Shown in pieces: positions 38,016 through 50,000 of a stretch of 64,000 nt of DNA. This stretch comes from Monarcha castaneiventris obscurior (taxonomy: Eukaryota > Chordata > Aves > Passeriformes > Monarchidae), in NCBI GenBank assembly GCA_026261815.1, contig JAMPIT010000890.1, positions 5,734,001-5,798,000 of the forward strand, read 5' to 3'. The notes beneath the pieces are model-generated. The model did not search any database and had not been told where the DNA came from. It worked only from the letters and a program-made list of their open reading frames with translations. Position 1 is the first letter of the stretch. Every line of letters begins with the position of its first letter. A program made the translations under genes and the position numbers.

Positions 38016-39299
38016 CTTAAAAATGTACCCATGACAGCATGCAGTGCTGCCAACACTAACAAGTGTTAGAGAACCATAGAAGTGGAAGCAATCCAAATGC
38101 AGATAAGGCCTTTACTATTTACATTTAAGTTTCTTCAGTTCAAATTAAAACATTGTAAATGATTAACAAATTCATGCCTTTTCCCTTTTGTATATCTTCC
38201 GCTCGCCACTTCTGGATACAGAAAACTGAGGTATGTGTCTTGCTACAAGTGTTGCTTCTGCTTACAATGACAGATTTCGAGGGCAGAGTTTTTTGGTGGT
38301 TGTTGTTATCATCATCACTGGAATTTCTTTGTTTCAGTCTTCTGTGCATCCTCTGGTGTTACTGCATTAGTACTGCTTACAGTGTGCTGAAACAGGAATT
38401 CCCACTGCATGGAAAATCTGTTAGTTTGATTTCAAGGACAAAGTTTCTTAGCAGAAGGAAAAATACCCTTTGAGAACAGAAAACCTGAAACGGTACCTAG
38501 AAAAAATTAAAGATGTTTGTTGCCTTTTTTTTCCCCAAGGACTTGTAGAGCTGTTCAGTGCAGCCTGCCAGGGAGCAGAGCAGCCTAAAGAGGCTGATCC
38601 TTGCAGTTTCCCAGCACGCTGAGATGCACTGAGCATCCTCCTATTAATCCTTCTTCCAACAACATGGGAAGCTTGGTTCAGTTCTTTAAATATGGAAGGT
38701 CTTGCAATATCTGGCTCAGCCTGTCTTTTTGGAGGAGTCTGTCAAGCTGCAGTGCTAGCAGGGAGCAGACTGTCAGTTTTTTACAAATTATAATCCTGCA
38801 TATTTTCTGTAGTGGGTGACCACATGAAAGCGTGCACTGTAAATTGTGATGGTTCTTAGAACTGAAACCCTGTCTAACGTGCAGTCAGAGAAAAGGAGGG
38901 GTGGTTCTTTGCTAGCCACAGAGAGTAACATTGCCTTTACTTTTTACTCACCTGTCCCTTGCAGCTTCTGGTGCCAAATAATTGGGGGATTTAGAGGCTG
39001 GTGTTAGCACTCTGACAGTACCTTCATCCAAACTGTAATTGCAAAAATACAGTAGGAGTATGAGGGGTATCTTCTGTTCATCAGGTACACTGTTTGCAGA
39101 ACCTCACGTCACAGAAATTGTTAGTGAGACAGAGTCTTTTCAGGCATTTTTGTCTGTCTCCCCATTTTTTTTTAAGGGTTGGGCCTCTGGTTGAATAAAT
39201 TTGATTCCTTCTGTAGACATGAAAAACCCCAGCCAAAACGGGTGGTGTGTGACAGTTTCATCCTTCTAGCTTATTGCTTTGTGATGTGACTGTCTTTAA

Positions 39300-40300
39300 T
39301 AAGAGTTCTTCAGAGACTCATAACCCTTTGTGTGATTTACTGTGATTATCCTGCATGACACCTGTGCATGGTATTAATTAAGACCTGAAAAGACACTGCC
39401 CTAAGGCTGAAAAATTCCCTTTGACAAAAGGTAATGCAATGAAAATCAGCAAACCGCCACATGCAGTGATTAGGCAGTTCTTCCAGAATTGGTTTATGAC
39501 TTTTCTTCTCAAGAGCTTGAAGGAATATGGCATCTTAAAGATAAACTTATAGGTTCATTTGCCTGCTTAGATGTACAATCATGCATTCTTGTCCACTTGA
39601 ATTAAATGCACCTAAGGGACTGGGTTTATTTTCTACATCCGTTCAAGCACACGATAGAAATAAACAGCATGGTCCCAAACATAGCCTGCTAGCTATTAAT
39701 CTACTAAGTACCCTATTAGTACCTGTCACTTTGGATTAGCAGAGAGTTTTTTATGTTCATCGTGTATTTAAGTACACTGACTTTTGGATGGATTAAATCT
39801 CTCTTATTCAACTAATTCCCCAAAAGCATCCATCTGGAGAACTTTATGCCTTAGAAGTCTATTTCTCAGCTATAAGTCCAATAAGATGGCTTTATCATCC
39901 CAGAGAGTCACTCAGGATGAGGTAATGGGAATAATAATTGGTTTATTCAGTTTTAAGTTTTTCCTGCTAGAAATCGGCTCATATTAAATCAAAGACAGAT
40001 ATTTCCTTTCTGTCAAGCACTTAAATTGTTCAGTGATTGATTAAATGTCAGGCAACCTAATAATTAGTGTATCTGAGAATCATTTAGAATGTAAACTCCC
40101 TGGGTGGGGATTTTTCTTCTTCTTTCTTTCTGTATAATCACTGTCTCAAGTCTCACAGTGCGTGATTTGGACTCCTTAACTGCTGTCATAAAAGAAATAA
40201 TAATGTCTGCACAACTCCCCAAACTAATTCCATATTCTCTAGTGATAATCTAATCACTACATCTCTGAGGCACGTCAGTGTGCTGTTTTGGAATGGGGCT
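39300..40300. promoter_or_regulatory. AT-rich tract, possible conserved elements
   Basis: About 1 kb of balanced AT-rich sequence with many TAAT/ATTA cores, for example ATTAATTAAGAC near 39374, CTATTAATCTAC near 39693 and CTAATAATTAGT near 40058. There is no mobile-element signature. It may contain one or more conserved non-coding elements, but motif density is lower than at 29.1 or 58.7 kb, so confidence is low. Confidence 0.2.
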
Positions 40301-43300
40301 TAAAAGGGACAACTCGGAGGTTTATGTCATTATTTTTTCTGCCCCTTTAGTCTGTTGTGCATATGAAGTACCTCTTGCCAAGGCTTTCTTTGAGGTCAGT
40401 CATTGATTGAGCCACGTTGCCTTCACCAACTCACTTTAGTTATCAAGGTCAGTCATTTTTTTAATTAAGAGGAGTAGAGTGTAGATGGCAGACATAAAAT
40501 TAATACACAGCTCAAAACTGTTGACTTTATGGCACTGTCAAGCAATTTCCTCCCCCCAGAGAAAACTGGAGCAACAGAGCTGCAGGTTCACTCTCTGCTT
40601 TCATGCAAACAACAGAGGCAAAGTGGACTGGGCAAGCAAGGACAGCACAACTGCTGTGCCATGCAGCAATCTGCAAAAGGAAAATGGGGAAGCTCGTGGA
40701 CTGTTCATGTAGCTCTTGGTCTCTCAGCTGTGTCTGCAGCTGTTGGAATGGATTCTGATAGTGTTTCCGTTAGTGGTCTCAGTAAGAAATATCCACTGAT
40801 CGATTTTCTTTGATCAGCATCAAAGAGCCACTTCATAACGTTTTCTCACAAAAACCTCTGTAATTCTGGGGAGCCAGAATCTCCACAGAAAAATGAAGTT
40901 TTATGGCAAAGTGTTGATTTCTTAAGTCTGAAGTGTCTGGCAGCCACTGAAATGTTAGTCAATCAAAAGCAATTCATTGAGGATTTTAGGCCTTTGACAA
41001 AGAATTCTTTTCTGAACAATAATCAATACCAGGAAGAATTTGTGGACACCTTCCTCCCTGTCCAATATTATTTTAGTTGCTCAATGGAAAGTCCTGGTGT
41101 TTGTTTTGTGACTGGAATTAGAGGGAACAGGAAAATCCATTTTGCTAATCAATTTCAAGTTCCTAGGGAGCTTCTACTTTACTCAAATTTTCTTGAGTTT
41201 TGGGCTTTGTGTCAATGAAATTGAAACAGTATTTTGTGGAAAATAGAGCTTCCAGAGAATGACTAGCCATTATTTTGGACCAGTTGAAGTTATACTAGCA
41301 GATCCAGTGGTGGGATGAGAGACTTGCACTGGTCCTGGGTCTGTGTTCTACTCTGGTGTGCTGAAGTCTGAAATACAGTCTGTGTTGGCACTTTGCAAAC
41401 CCTGTGTAATTCCAGCAAAGCAAGGTTCCTTCTCTGTGAGTCCTCCGGCCAGCAGTAAACCCCATGCTTCTGACAGACTAATATGATTGCATTCTCCAAA
41501 TTAGTTGTAACACCTAATCTAATTTAATTAAGGGATTAAATTTTGTCAGTAACTTGAAGGCTTAAGGAAACTGAATAATAATAATAAAAAGAAAACCTTG
41601 GCATTTTCAGATTTTCTCCACAGTGTCCCTGCGGACTGTTTTGTTGCTACTTATGTGATTGCTATGTCTGCATCGATGGCATCATTTGGGTTGCAACTTT
41701 GAGGGTGTTCAGAATTTCTGCGTATCAAACAGGCCTTTTCTCTCCTACCTGATGTGCACAATTTTCTGTCATTCACCCATTCTAGTCAAGATACTGTGTA
41801 AACATGCAAATGCTGCATTTTGGGGGGTAATTGATACATGTGCTTTCTCAATGTCCAGCAAAATAAGTTTTCAGCCAAACTCAAAGCAAATTGCTTCCTC
41901 TAAGACAAGCACGATGTATTCCTCTCTAGGCAGCCTAAATTTATGCCATGTTGCTGGCCTTTTTGTTAGGGCAGTGACAGTTTCATGGTTGCTTAGCACA
42001 AATGCTCGATTCAATGTTTAGTTTTTACAGGAAAAAATAATATATTAGAACAGACCATCCTTTCTTAGACTTGTGTGCCACGTGCTTTTCACATCCTGTC
42101 ACTGCTTATATCCCATTGTTCTTTCTGTGTGCTGTTCTTACAGGTTACTTGGAAATGGTGAACCTGTGATAGAGAGCAGGGCTGTGGTTTTTAAAGTTAT
42201 TTAAGGACAAAAATAGCCCAGTGAATGGTGAGCTGGATCAGAGATCCAGGATGTGTCTTTCTCTAGGGCTTTCTTTCCTCTATAGTTTAGAAGCTGCATG
42301 CATATGGCTCTACTCTCTAATGTATTTATGAAATGTCTAGTACCAAAGAGAGAATATGTAGAAGACTTTGGAATGGGACAGTTGTTCAGGTTACCTTGTG
42401 GTTTCAGCACTTCCAATCTGAATGTACAAATATCTAGGCTGACATCTGGTACAAGCTTTAACTTGTATTTCAAGATCAGTCCCAAATATGCATCAGGAGT
42501 GATATCCAGTGAGGGGTATAAGCACCTTAAAAGTCTGCCTGGCATTTAGAATGGATTTGAGAACCACGAGCAAAGTTCCTGAGTTGCCTGAAGAGAAGTA
42601 GCTTGGTGGCACAGATTTTGTTACTTATATGACATTCTGGTGTATGAGCAGGTTACCCTGGGATGATAAATCTGATCCTGTACCTCCCCATGATGTCTGG
42701 GACTGCTCTGGGAGCCTACAACAGCACAGCTTCACCTGCCAGGGAAAGGGTTTGGGCAGAAGAAGTAGTCAGCAACCAACCTGAATCATCTCCTGGACTA
42801 GGCCCCAGTCAAGTTAATTTTAGTTAAAGTAATTTTAATTAATTTTATTTTAATCTAAATTACAGAATTAGGTAATTGTGCTGAGTCCTTTTTCATGGTG
42901 CCAAAGTTCTTTCTTTGATGTAGTTCCAGGTGAGGTTCCAAACCTTCTGCTTGTCATGTGTTGTGATTAGGTCTAATCTGTCAAGGACCACATCCTCACT
43001 GTTTCTACTTTTATGGTCTGCTCCAGTACAGAATTTCATGAAGTTGGATTATTGCATTTTCTTTACAGCACCCTCCTTGTACTTAAACCTGCAGATCCAA
43101 CTCTGTAGAAGCCTGCAGTAATATTTTTAAGAGTTATCTGTGTCTGGTTGCTCAAGGAAGGGCAGAAGGAATGTTTCCAGCACACGTGTCAGCACAATTC
43201 ATTACTCCCCAGCAATAATCTGTATAATCTGGACATAACCCAATTAATCTTCCCTGATCAGGCACTACTGGCCTGTTTTTTCATTAACTCTCTAAAAGGT

Positions 43301-43847
43301 TATTATCTATCTGATCCTTTGTTCAGTCCCAAAACAGCTTGAAAAAGAGATTTCATGTGCTTCTTGTCTGAGTTGCTGTGGCTGTTGGTTGTTTCAGAGC
43401 TTACAGAGATTTCCACAGAGGAGAAATGGACTTAACTGGACTACTGGCATCAGTGAGCTATTTGTTTGTTTGAAGGATTCATTTACAAATGCTTCAGGGA
43501 CTGCTCTGGAAGCTGTTCTAATCAAAACAAGATTGACAGGCATGAGAAACTTGTGGCAAATTTGAATGTGAGAACATGAGATAGTCTCTTTACACATCAG
43601 TTGTGGTTATGATGCTTTCTGTCACACGGCTTGAGGTGTTTTATTGTCTTAATTCTGCCAGCATTGCATGTTTAAATTCCAGCAGGCCAAATGGATTATG
43701 ACTTCTGCAAGTATATGGAGAGGAATATCTGGACTTGAGAGTAAAATAATTTGATTGTTGAGAGATGTCTCAACCCACATTAAGGTGCAAACAAGAATAT
43801 ATGCCAAAGTCAATAGTACCGATTTTTTTAAACAATAAAATGTGTGA

Positions 43848-43919
43848 GAGTGAAATAGAAAGAAGTAGAAAAGGGGAGGGGGAGAGAGAAACAGAGACAC
43901 AGAGAGACAGAGATAAAGC
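43848..43919. repeat. GA-rich polypurine tract
   Basis: About 70 bases are almost entirely A and G with some CAGAGA units. Polypurine tracts of this kind can adopt triplex DNA, but the tract has no clean mirror symmetry. I treat it as low-complexity sequence. Confidence 0.8.
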
Positions 43920-45751
43920 AGAAGGTATTCACTGCCCATCCTGTTGGTCCTTCTTCATCCTGGGCTTCTCAGTGGTGGGGGTCCCACTAAGAACTAAATT
44001 CACTAAGAACTTTTCACGATTTATACCTTTTAGCAAACAAAGGAGTTAATGATGCACAGTTCTCTTATTTTACTGGTTAAATGATTCTCTTGCTTCTAAT
44101 GCTAAATAACCCCATGTTCAGTCTTTCTCTTCTTTTGAGTCGGTGGTTTTCTTTGAGTTGGTGGGCTATGAGCATTCTCATGCTGCTGGAGCTACTGGAA
44201 TTTCACCCTGCCAGAGCTGACCTCAGCACTGTATCTGAGTTGGATTTCCTTGTGGGTTCTTTGCAGTAATTCCTTCTTCTTCTCCTAGGCCTAGGATAAC
44301 ACTCATTTTCATAGGAGGCTGGTGGGGGGTTTCAGTGGTAGATGATGCCATCTGTCCCATGACTCAGGGTGCTTTGTTTGACTGGTGATATGTGGCCCCT
44401 CCACACAGTTTACAACAGTGTCTGGATGCATTACCCAGGATGTGCCAGCCAGGCCGCAAGCCAGGCCTAAGTTTTTTTGTTGGGTATTTGTGGGGTGGAG
44501 GTTGGTTGGTTGGTTTTGTTCTTGGTTGCAAAGTGGTTATCCTGGATCAAAATTGTGGTGGCAAGTATGAAAAGTTTAACAGGAAGGAGAGGTGTTTATG
44601 CTGCCATTTCAAGTTCACCTGCTACACGCATATTAACACAATGTAGGTAAGCAGCACTGAGTCAGGCTGATGGTGCAGCAGCTTTCGGTCTGGCAGGGTG
44701 GAATTGGCCCCCAGTCACTGTAAGACACAGACACTGTAATATTGTACATCCAGCTCTCCTGCCTGATGGTACTGACTGCCTCTCTTGTCCTTGATGTGCC
44801 TGCTTTATGCTGTGTTAAAAGGCCAAAGGATCACCAAGGTTTTCTGATAGTAACTGAGTAATCCACTGTGCAAGCCACCCCCGAAGGATTGTCCCTGAAA
44901 TCCTTGTGCTGTCAACGAACAGTGTTCTGAATGCTGCAGAAGCTCTGGGAAATCCCTGTGCCCATGGAAAGTACAGTATCCTTGCTCTGAGGGTTATTTT
45001 CTTACATGGGAGGCCTTTCCTTCTTTTAGGACAGCTTTGAGGGGAGGATAAAGCTACCTGAATTTCCTCCTCCTTGTGCTTGTTATTTGGGTTTTCTGTG
45101 CTGTCAAAAGTATTGTTTTTCAGTGAGTTAATAGCTGGTGTCATTTTGCAAGCAGGAGATGGACTCCCAGCTCATAGAAGTAGCTTTAAAAAGAGTCATC
45201 GTTATTTGTAGAGCAGCAGCGTGTATCAGCTTCTGGCCCACTGTACTGGGGGTCTGTGGTACTTCATCTTTACTGCTTTTTCTGCCCCTTTGTGTCATCT
45301 GTTTGGCCTGTTGGCTTTTTAGATCTGGAGCATGCTTTCACTGTTTTAACAAACCTCTGGTGTAGTGACACCCTCATTAGTACTGGGATGGCTAGATATT
45401 ACAATAAAATATGTTTCGACTTGTGCTCCTTTCAGTTTGGTCACCTGGAAAGCTTCAAGCCCATTTTTCCTCCTTGTTAATACAAATCACTAAATAAAAA
45501 TCACACTGTACCAATATGTAGCAGCAGGAACAACAACAATCTCGCTCCAGCAAGGCCTGATCTTTCCTTGCAGCAAAAGCAATGAATTTGCTATCAGAAC
45601 TGCAAATATTTGATAGCTGTAATAGCTACACTGGAGGAATTGACTACACTAATAATGTTTTGTTCTTTCTGCGCAGTTTTTCTAAAGCAAAAGAAAATGA
45701 GAATACCGGGCACTACAGACACACAGCCCACCCTCCCCTCACCCCAAAATG

Positions 45752-45800
45752 AAAAAAAAAAAAAAAAAAAAAAAGGAAAAAGAAAAGAGGAAAAGAAAAG
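45752..45800. repeat. Poly-A then AG-rich run
   Basis: Twenty-three adenines are followed by AAAG-type sequence. No retroposon body was recognised upstream. Confidence 0.85.
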
Positions 45801-46406
45801 CCCAGGGCAAACAGAGACAGGAAAGGTTATTTTTTAGGAAACTGATAAACATCAGAGGAAGATGGTGAAAGCTAGTTGAAAGTTTTCAACTATAATATGG
45901 TAAATAATATAGCACAGATCAGCAAAACCTTTCCTGTCTTGAGACTAACTTTTCTTAGGTCAGCCAGAGAGGGATTACACCAGGCACTTTGTTCCAGAGT
46001 GATAGAGCTCACTCTTGTACCACAGCCTGCCCAGACAGCAATGTCCTCTGTGTGGGGTAACTGGAGTTTTATCCAAGGCATCTTTCAATCTAGCTTTAGA
46101 TACATATTTGTGAAAATTCAGCCCAAATTAAAGCAATGCCTTTGTTATAAGCTAAAAATCTTTCAAAATCTGGAACATCCAGGAACTTGTTGGCTGCATC
46201 CAGCAGACATGGAAGGGAAAGTGCTTTTCATTCAGACACATTCACTAACTGATTATAAAACCAGACCACAAGAACAGAGTCAGACCATGATAAGGAAAAA
46301 CAAAATCATTAGTTGTTTTCTCTTATGTTCCAAATCCTGGAGTGTCACCTTAATAACTAACAACTGAAGTGTCCCTTAGTTGTGAGATTTCATACTATTT
46401 TGAAGA

Positions 46407-47000
46407 CATTTTGTTGTGGTTTAACCCCAGCTGGCAACCAAACCCCACACATCTGTTTGCACACTGCCTCCTGCTCCAGTGGGATGAAGGAGAGAATCAG
46501 AAGAGTAGAAGTGAGAAAACCTGTGGGTTGAGATAAAGGCAGTTTAACAGGTAAAGCAAAAACTGTGCACACAAAGCAAGGAATTCCTTCACCTCTTCCC
46601 ATGCACAGGCAGGTGTTCATCCATCTCCAGGAAAGCAGGGCTCCATCTCGTATACAGTTACGTGGGAAGAAAAATACCAACACTCAAAATGTCCTTCCCT
46701 TCTTCTTCCATCAGTTTACGTGCTGAGCAAGATGCCACAGGGTGTGAAACATCCTTTCGGTCAGCTGGGATCAGCTGTCCTGGCTCTGTCCCCTCCCAGC
46801 TCCCTGTGCACCCCCAGCATCCTCATTGGCAGGATGGGGTGAGAGGCAGAAGAGGCCTTGACTCCGTGCAAGAGCTGCTCAGCAGTGACCAAAATACCCC
46901 TGAATTATTGACGCTGTTTCCAGCACTAATCCCAGACACAGCCCCACAACAGCTCCTGTGAAGGAATTAACTCTAGCCCAGCAAAAACCAGAACTCATTT
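46407..47000 (-). mobile_element. Solo LTR of an avian ERVL-like endogenous retrovirus, with target-site duplication
   Basis: The LTR spans 46412-46995 (584 bp) and is flanked by a perfect 5-bp direct repeat CATTT (46407-46411 and 46996-47000). A 5-bp duplication is typical of ERVL-class insertions. The plus strand starts TGTTGTGGTTTAACCCCAGC and ends CCAGAACT. In a bird LTR family I know from its landmarks (GGTTTAACCCCAGC, CCAGTGGGATG, GGTTGAGATAAAGGCAGTTT, GGTCAGCTGGGATCAGCTGT, GAATTAACTCTAGCCCAGC), the sense strand is minus here. The expected TATA-box site near 46712-46726 and the polyadenylation-signal site near 46542-46548 are both degraded by substitution, as is the outermost terminal dinucleotide at 46994-46995. 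No internal retroviral sequence is next to it, so it is a solo LTR left by recombination, and it is old. Confidence 0.92.
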
Positions 47001-50000
47001 CCATTAGATTATTTAGGAAAAAAAACCTTGCAAATCCCTTTTAATGTTGTTTTAAGAAAAAACTGCAATACAATATAGTAGCTCAGGTACACAGGAAACA
47101 ACTGCTGAGCAGAGAGATTTTTACTCCAGTTGGATACTGAGTCAATTTACTTTTTCCCTTGGTCACACAAACCTAACAAACCTAAGAAACCTGTGGACCT
47201 TGTAGTGCAGGAAAAAAACCAGCAGTAAATCACCATAAAATTTGTACTTGAAGTATGTGCAATTTTGTGTTTTAACACAATCTACTACAGCATGGTCTGG
47301 TCCTGACCAGGAGTTTTGGGGTACTAAGTCAATCCTAATGTGTGATAATAACACATGCCTTTCTGAGGCAGCAGTGACATTTTAATTTTCCAAGTGGAGA
47401 TCAAATAACACTGGCTAAAAGAACAGGTGAATTTCATTTCTTAATTATATTTTCCAGCAGAAGATGGAGTTTTACTGTCAGTGTGTGTACTTAGAAGCCC
47501 TAATGTTTGTTTTAAAGATTTTGTGGGGATTTTTAAAGAAGGAAATGAATGATTGTTCTAAATGTTAATAAGTTATTCCTGTGAAGTACAACACATTTCA
47601 TCTTCAGTAAACAAAGTCATAACAATGAATTTAAGCATTTTTTTTGTTTACTCTGGAACAACGCTTGCCATTTAGAATGTTCTGAATGAACAGAAGTATT
47701 AATCTCTAAATTTTTCACAGAAAATATTTATTTTCATAAACTTCTTTTCCCCCTGTCCTTCTTTAAGTATAGTAAAAAGAAGCCTTTTCAATACTTAATT
47801 TTAACTGGAAATATTTTGATTAAAACCAATTTCCATTGCAATAAACAGGAAACATTCCTGGCAGAAATCAGCTCTGAATCAATGTTGGACAGAAGCATGG
47901 CCACCTTTGAAGCCGTAAACATCCTGGAACTCCATCCCAGAAGGACGTTTTTGCCAGGGAGACACATACCATGGTCTTCATTGTTACTGTAAAATCAAAT
48001 GCCCATCAATTTTTCTGATTTTAACTCATTTGTGTTTTGCATGGCAGCAAGTAGAATCTCAGTCTGCAGAGAATTAAAACCATACAGTAATTAATGATGT
48101 TTTAAGATCCCAAATCAAAAAGTTTAGTTCTAGGAAGAGCAAGTACTGACCAAATAACAAACGACATACATTTAGCATAAAGGATCATGTAGAAAATGAG
48201 CCTTTCCATTTACTTTCCATTTAGATTTGTCATCATCAATGCTCCCATGAATAATAGAGATACTCCTACCTAATCTTCCAAGGTCTATATTTGTCACAGG
48301 CATATTGCTGGTAGTACTTTGATAATTTTGTGCTGTGTGTGCTTATTCATATTACTGGTCTCTCTAGCGCTCACATGCCTCCCATTTCAATATAGATTTC
48401 TGGGAATCTAAGTCATGGTTCAGTTACCAAGACTGCATCTGGTAGCCTCAAAATGCCAGGAATGAAGACTTCACAGAACTCATTAAATGTTTGCACGGCT
48501 GAAAGAGTATGAACCAAACATCATTTGCAAAGAGAATTGTTTAGATTTTTCCCATTAAGGTTCTTAGGAAAAAATTCTTTTCCAAGAATCCTTCCTGATG
48601 AGGAAAAGGGAAACAAAAAAAGTAATAGGCCAGAAGTGACTGTACTGAACTTCTTTGGAGTCTGACAATCTTGTGGTCGAGGTTTCTTCCTGGAGTGCCA
48701 TTTTCCCATTTTGCATTCCCATCTCCCTTAAAGGTTGATTCCAAAATTCAAAGTGACTTCAACAGGACTCAGTGCACCAATGCTGGCCATTTTTAAACTT
48801 CCCACTCACACCACTGGATGATGTTTAGCTACCTCAGTGTGCCTCCCATTGCTGTGAGTCAAGAATGTACATGCAGAGAGTGACCTGGCTCAAAAAGGGC
48901 TGTGGAGAAGCCTAACAGCATAACAGTAAAAAAATCACTGTGGAGCTGCAAAACCAAGGACTGCAGTGTGATCCTTTTGCAGCCAAATTGGGCTACTTGG
49001 CTCTCAGGACCAAACATGCTCCCATTTCTTGTGGCATCCTTCTTTCATTCTGTGGTGTGAGCAGTAAGGGAGTTCCTCACTGTCTTATCACCCTGAACTC
49101 TTGCCACTAGGAATGTGCCCTTTTCTTTGCTCCTCTGGACCAGAGAGAAAAAGGACAGGATCTAAAAATGTTACCATGTCCTGCCAATCTTTGGTACATA
49201 GGTGGGAAAAAAAATAACGAGGGTTTGTTTGTTTATTTGTGTGTGTATCTGTGAATCATATGCATACCTGTTTTTTTTTCTGGGTGAATGCTCAAAGACT
49301 TGAAGTGGCATTTGGACTTACATTCACCTTGAAAGCCACTGGGAGCTGACTGAGCATATATTTTCTGCAGCTGTCTAAGGAAAAGCCAGCTTTTATTATT
49401 TTGTCTTAATTAAATGTGCTAAGTGTGATGTGCTAGGTATAGCCTGTACCTCATTCATGTTTCCCATCAGGTTCCCGTATGTACAAAACTACACAGAGTA
49501 TATACAGGCCCCAAAGTCTTCCGCTCTGACTGGTACCACAGAGGCTCAATACTCAGGGCTTTTGGCCTCCTCTGACTCTTGTTCATGCTTCTTTAAGATT
49601 TTTAGGCCACTGATGTGACCAGAATTAGCTGCAGGGTAGAAAAACCCTAACAATTCATATTTGATAAATTGCAATTTTCTTATGATGCGGAGTATCTTCC
49701 AGTGCAATGAAATACCTCTCTTATTGGTCTACTTGTCATTAAATAATTCCTCCAACTCAGTTTATGTCTTTCTGTTGCCAACTTGGAGACTTATATTGCT
49801 TTCTCAGTTAAATCATCGGCTCCTAATGATCCAACTGAATTTTTATGTCCAACCTATCCCCCAGGAGACTTCTATACACGCTGCAATGATACTGGTTTGC
49901 TTGGGCCCTGGCAGTTAAGTGTTCTAGCACCTCCTTTTACAGCCTTTGATACATTTCTGAGAAAGCAAGAGCTTACACTATTTATGAGAAATCAGAATAG

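Larger units (their letters stand above)
38016..46406. other. Unique non-coding stretch
   Basis: No gene is supported. The part from 39300 to 40300 is AT-rich with many TAAT and ATTA cores and is listed as a candidate element. A polypurine tract (43848-43919) and an A-rich run (45752-45800) are simple sequence. A 163-codon open frame at 45876-46367 (plus strand) has no recognisable domain. A cysteine-rich open interval follows an acceptor-like site at 41621 and is discussed under findings. Confidence 0.5.

Noticed and set aside
45700..45800. Retroposon tail suggested by a 23-base poly-A
   Set aside because: No element body or flanking duplication was found; it grades into AG-rich simple sequence.
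45876..46367. Open frame of 163 codons, plus strand, just before the LTR
   Set aside because: I first considered retroviral or host coding sequence next to the LTR. The LTR is bounded by its own target-site duplication, so this frame is outside the element, and it has no recognisable domain.
46662..46961. Open frame of 99 codons as a gene
   Set aside because: It lies inside the solo LTR and runs antisense to it; LTRs of this class are non-coding.
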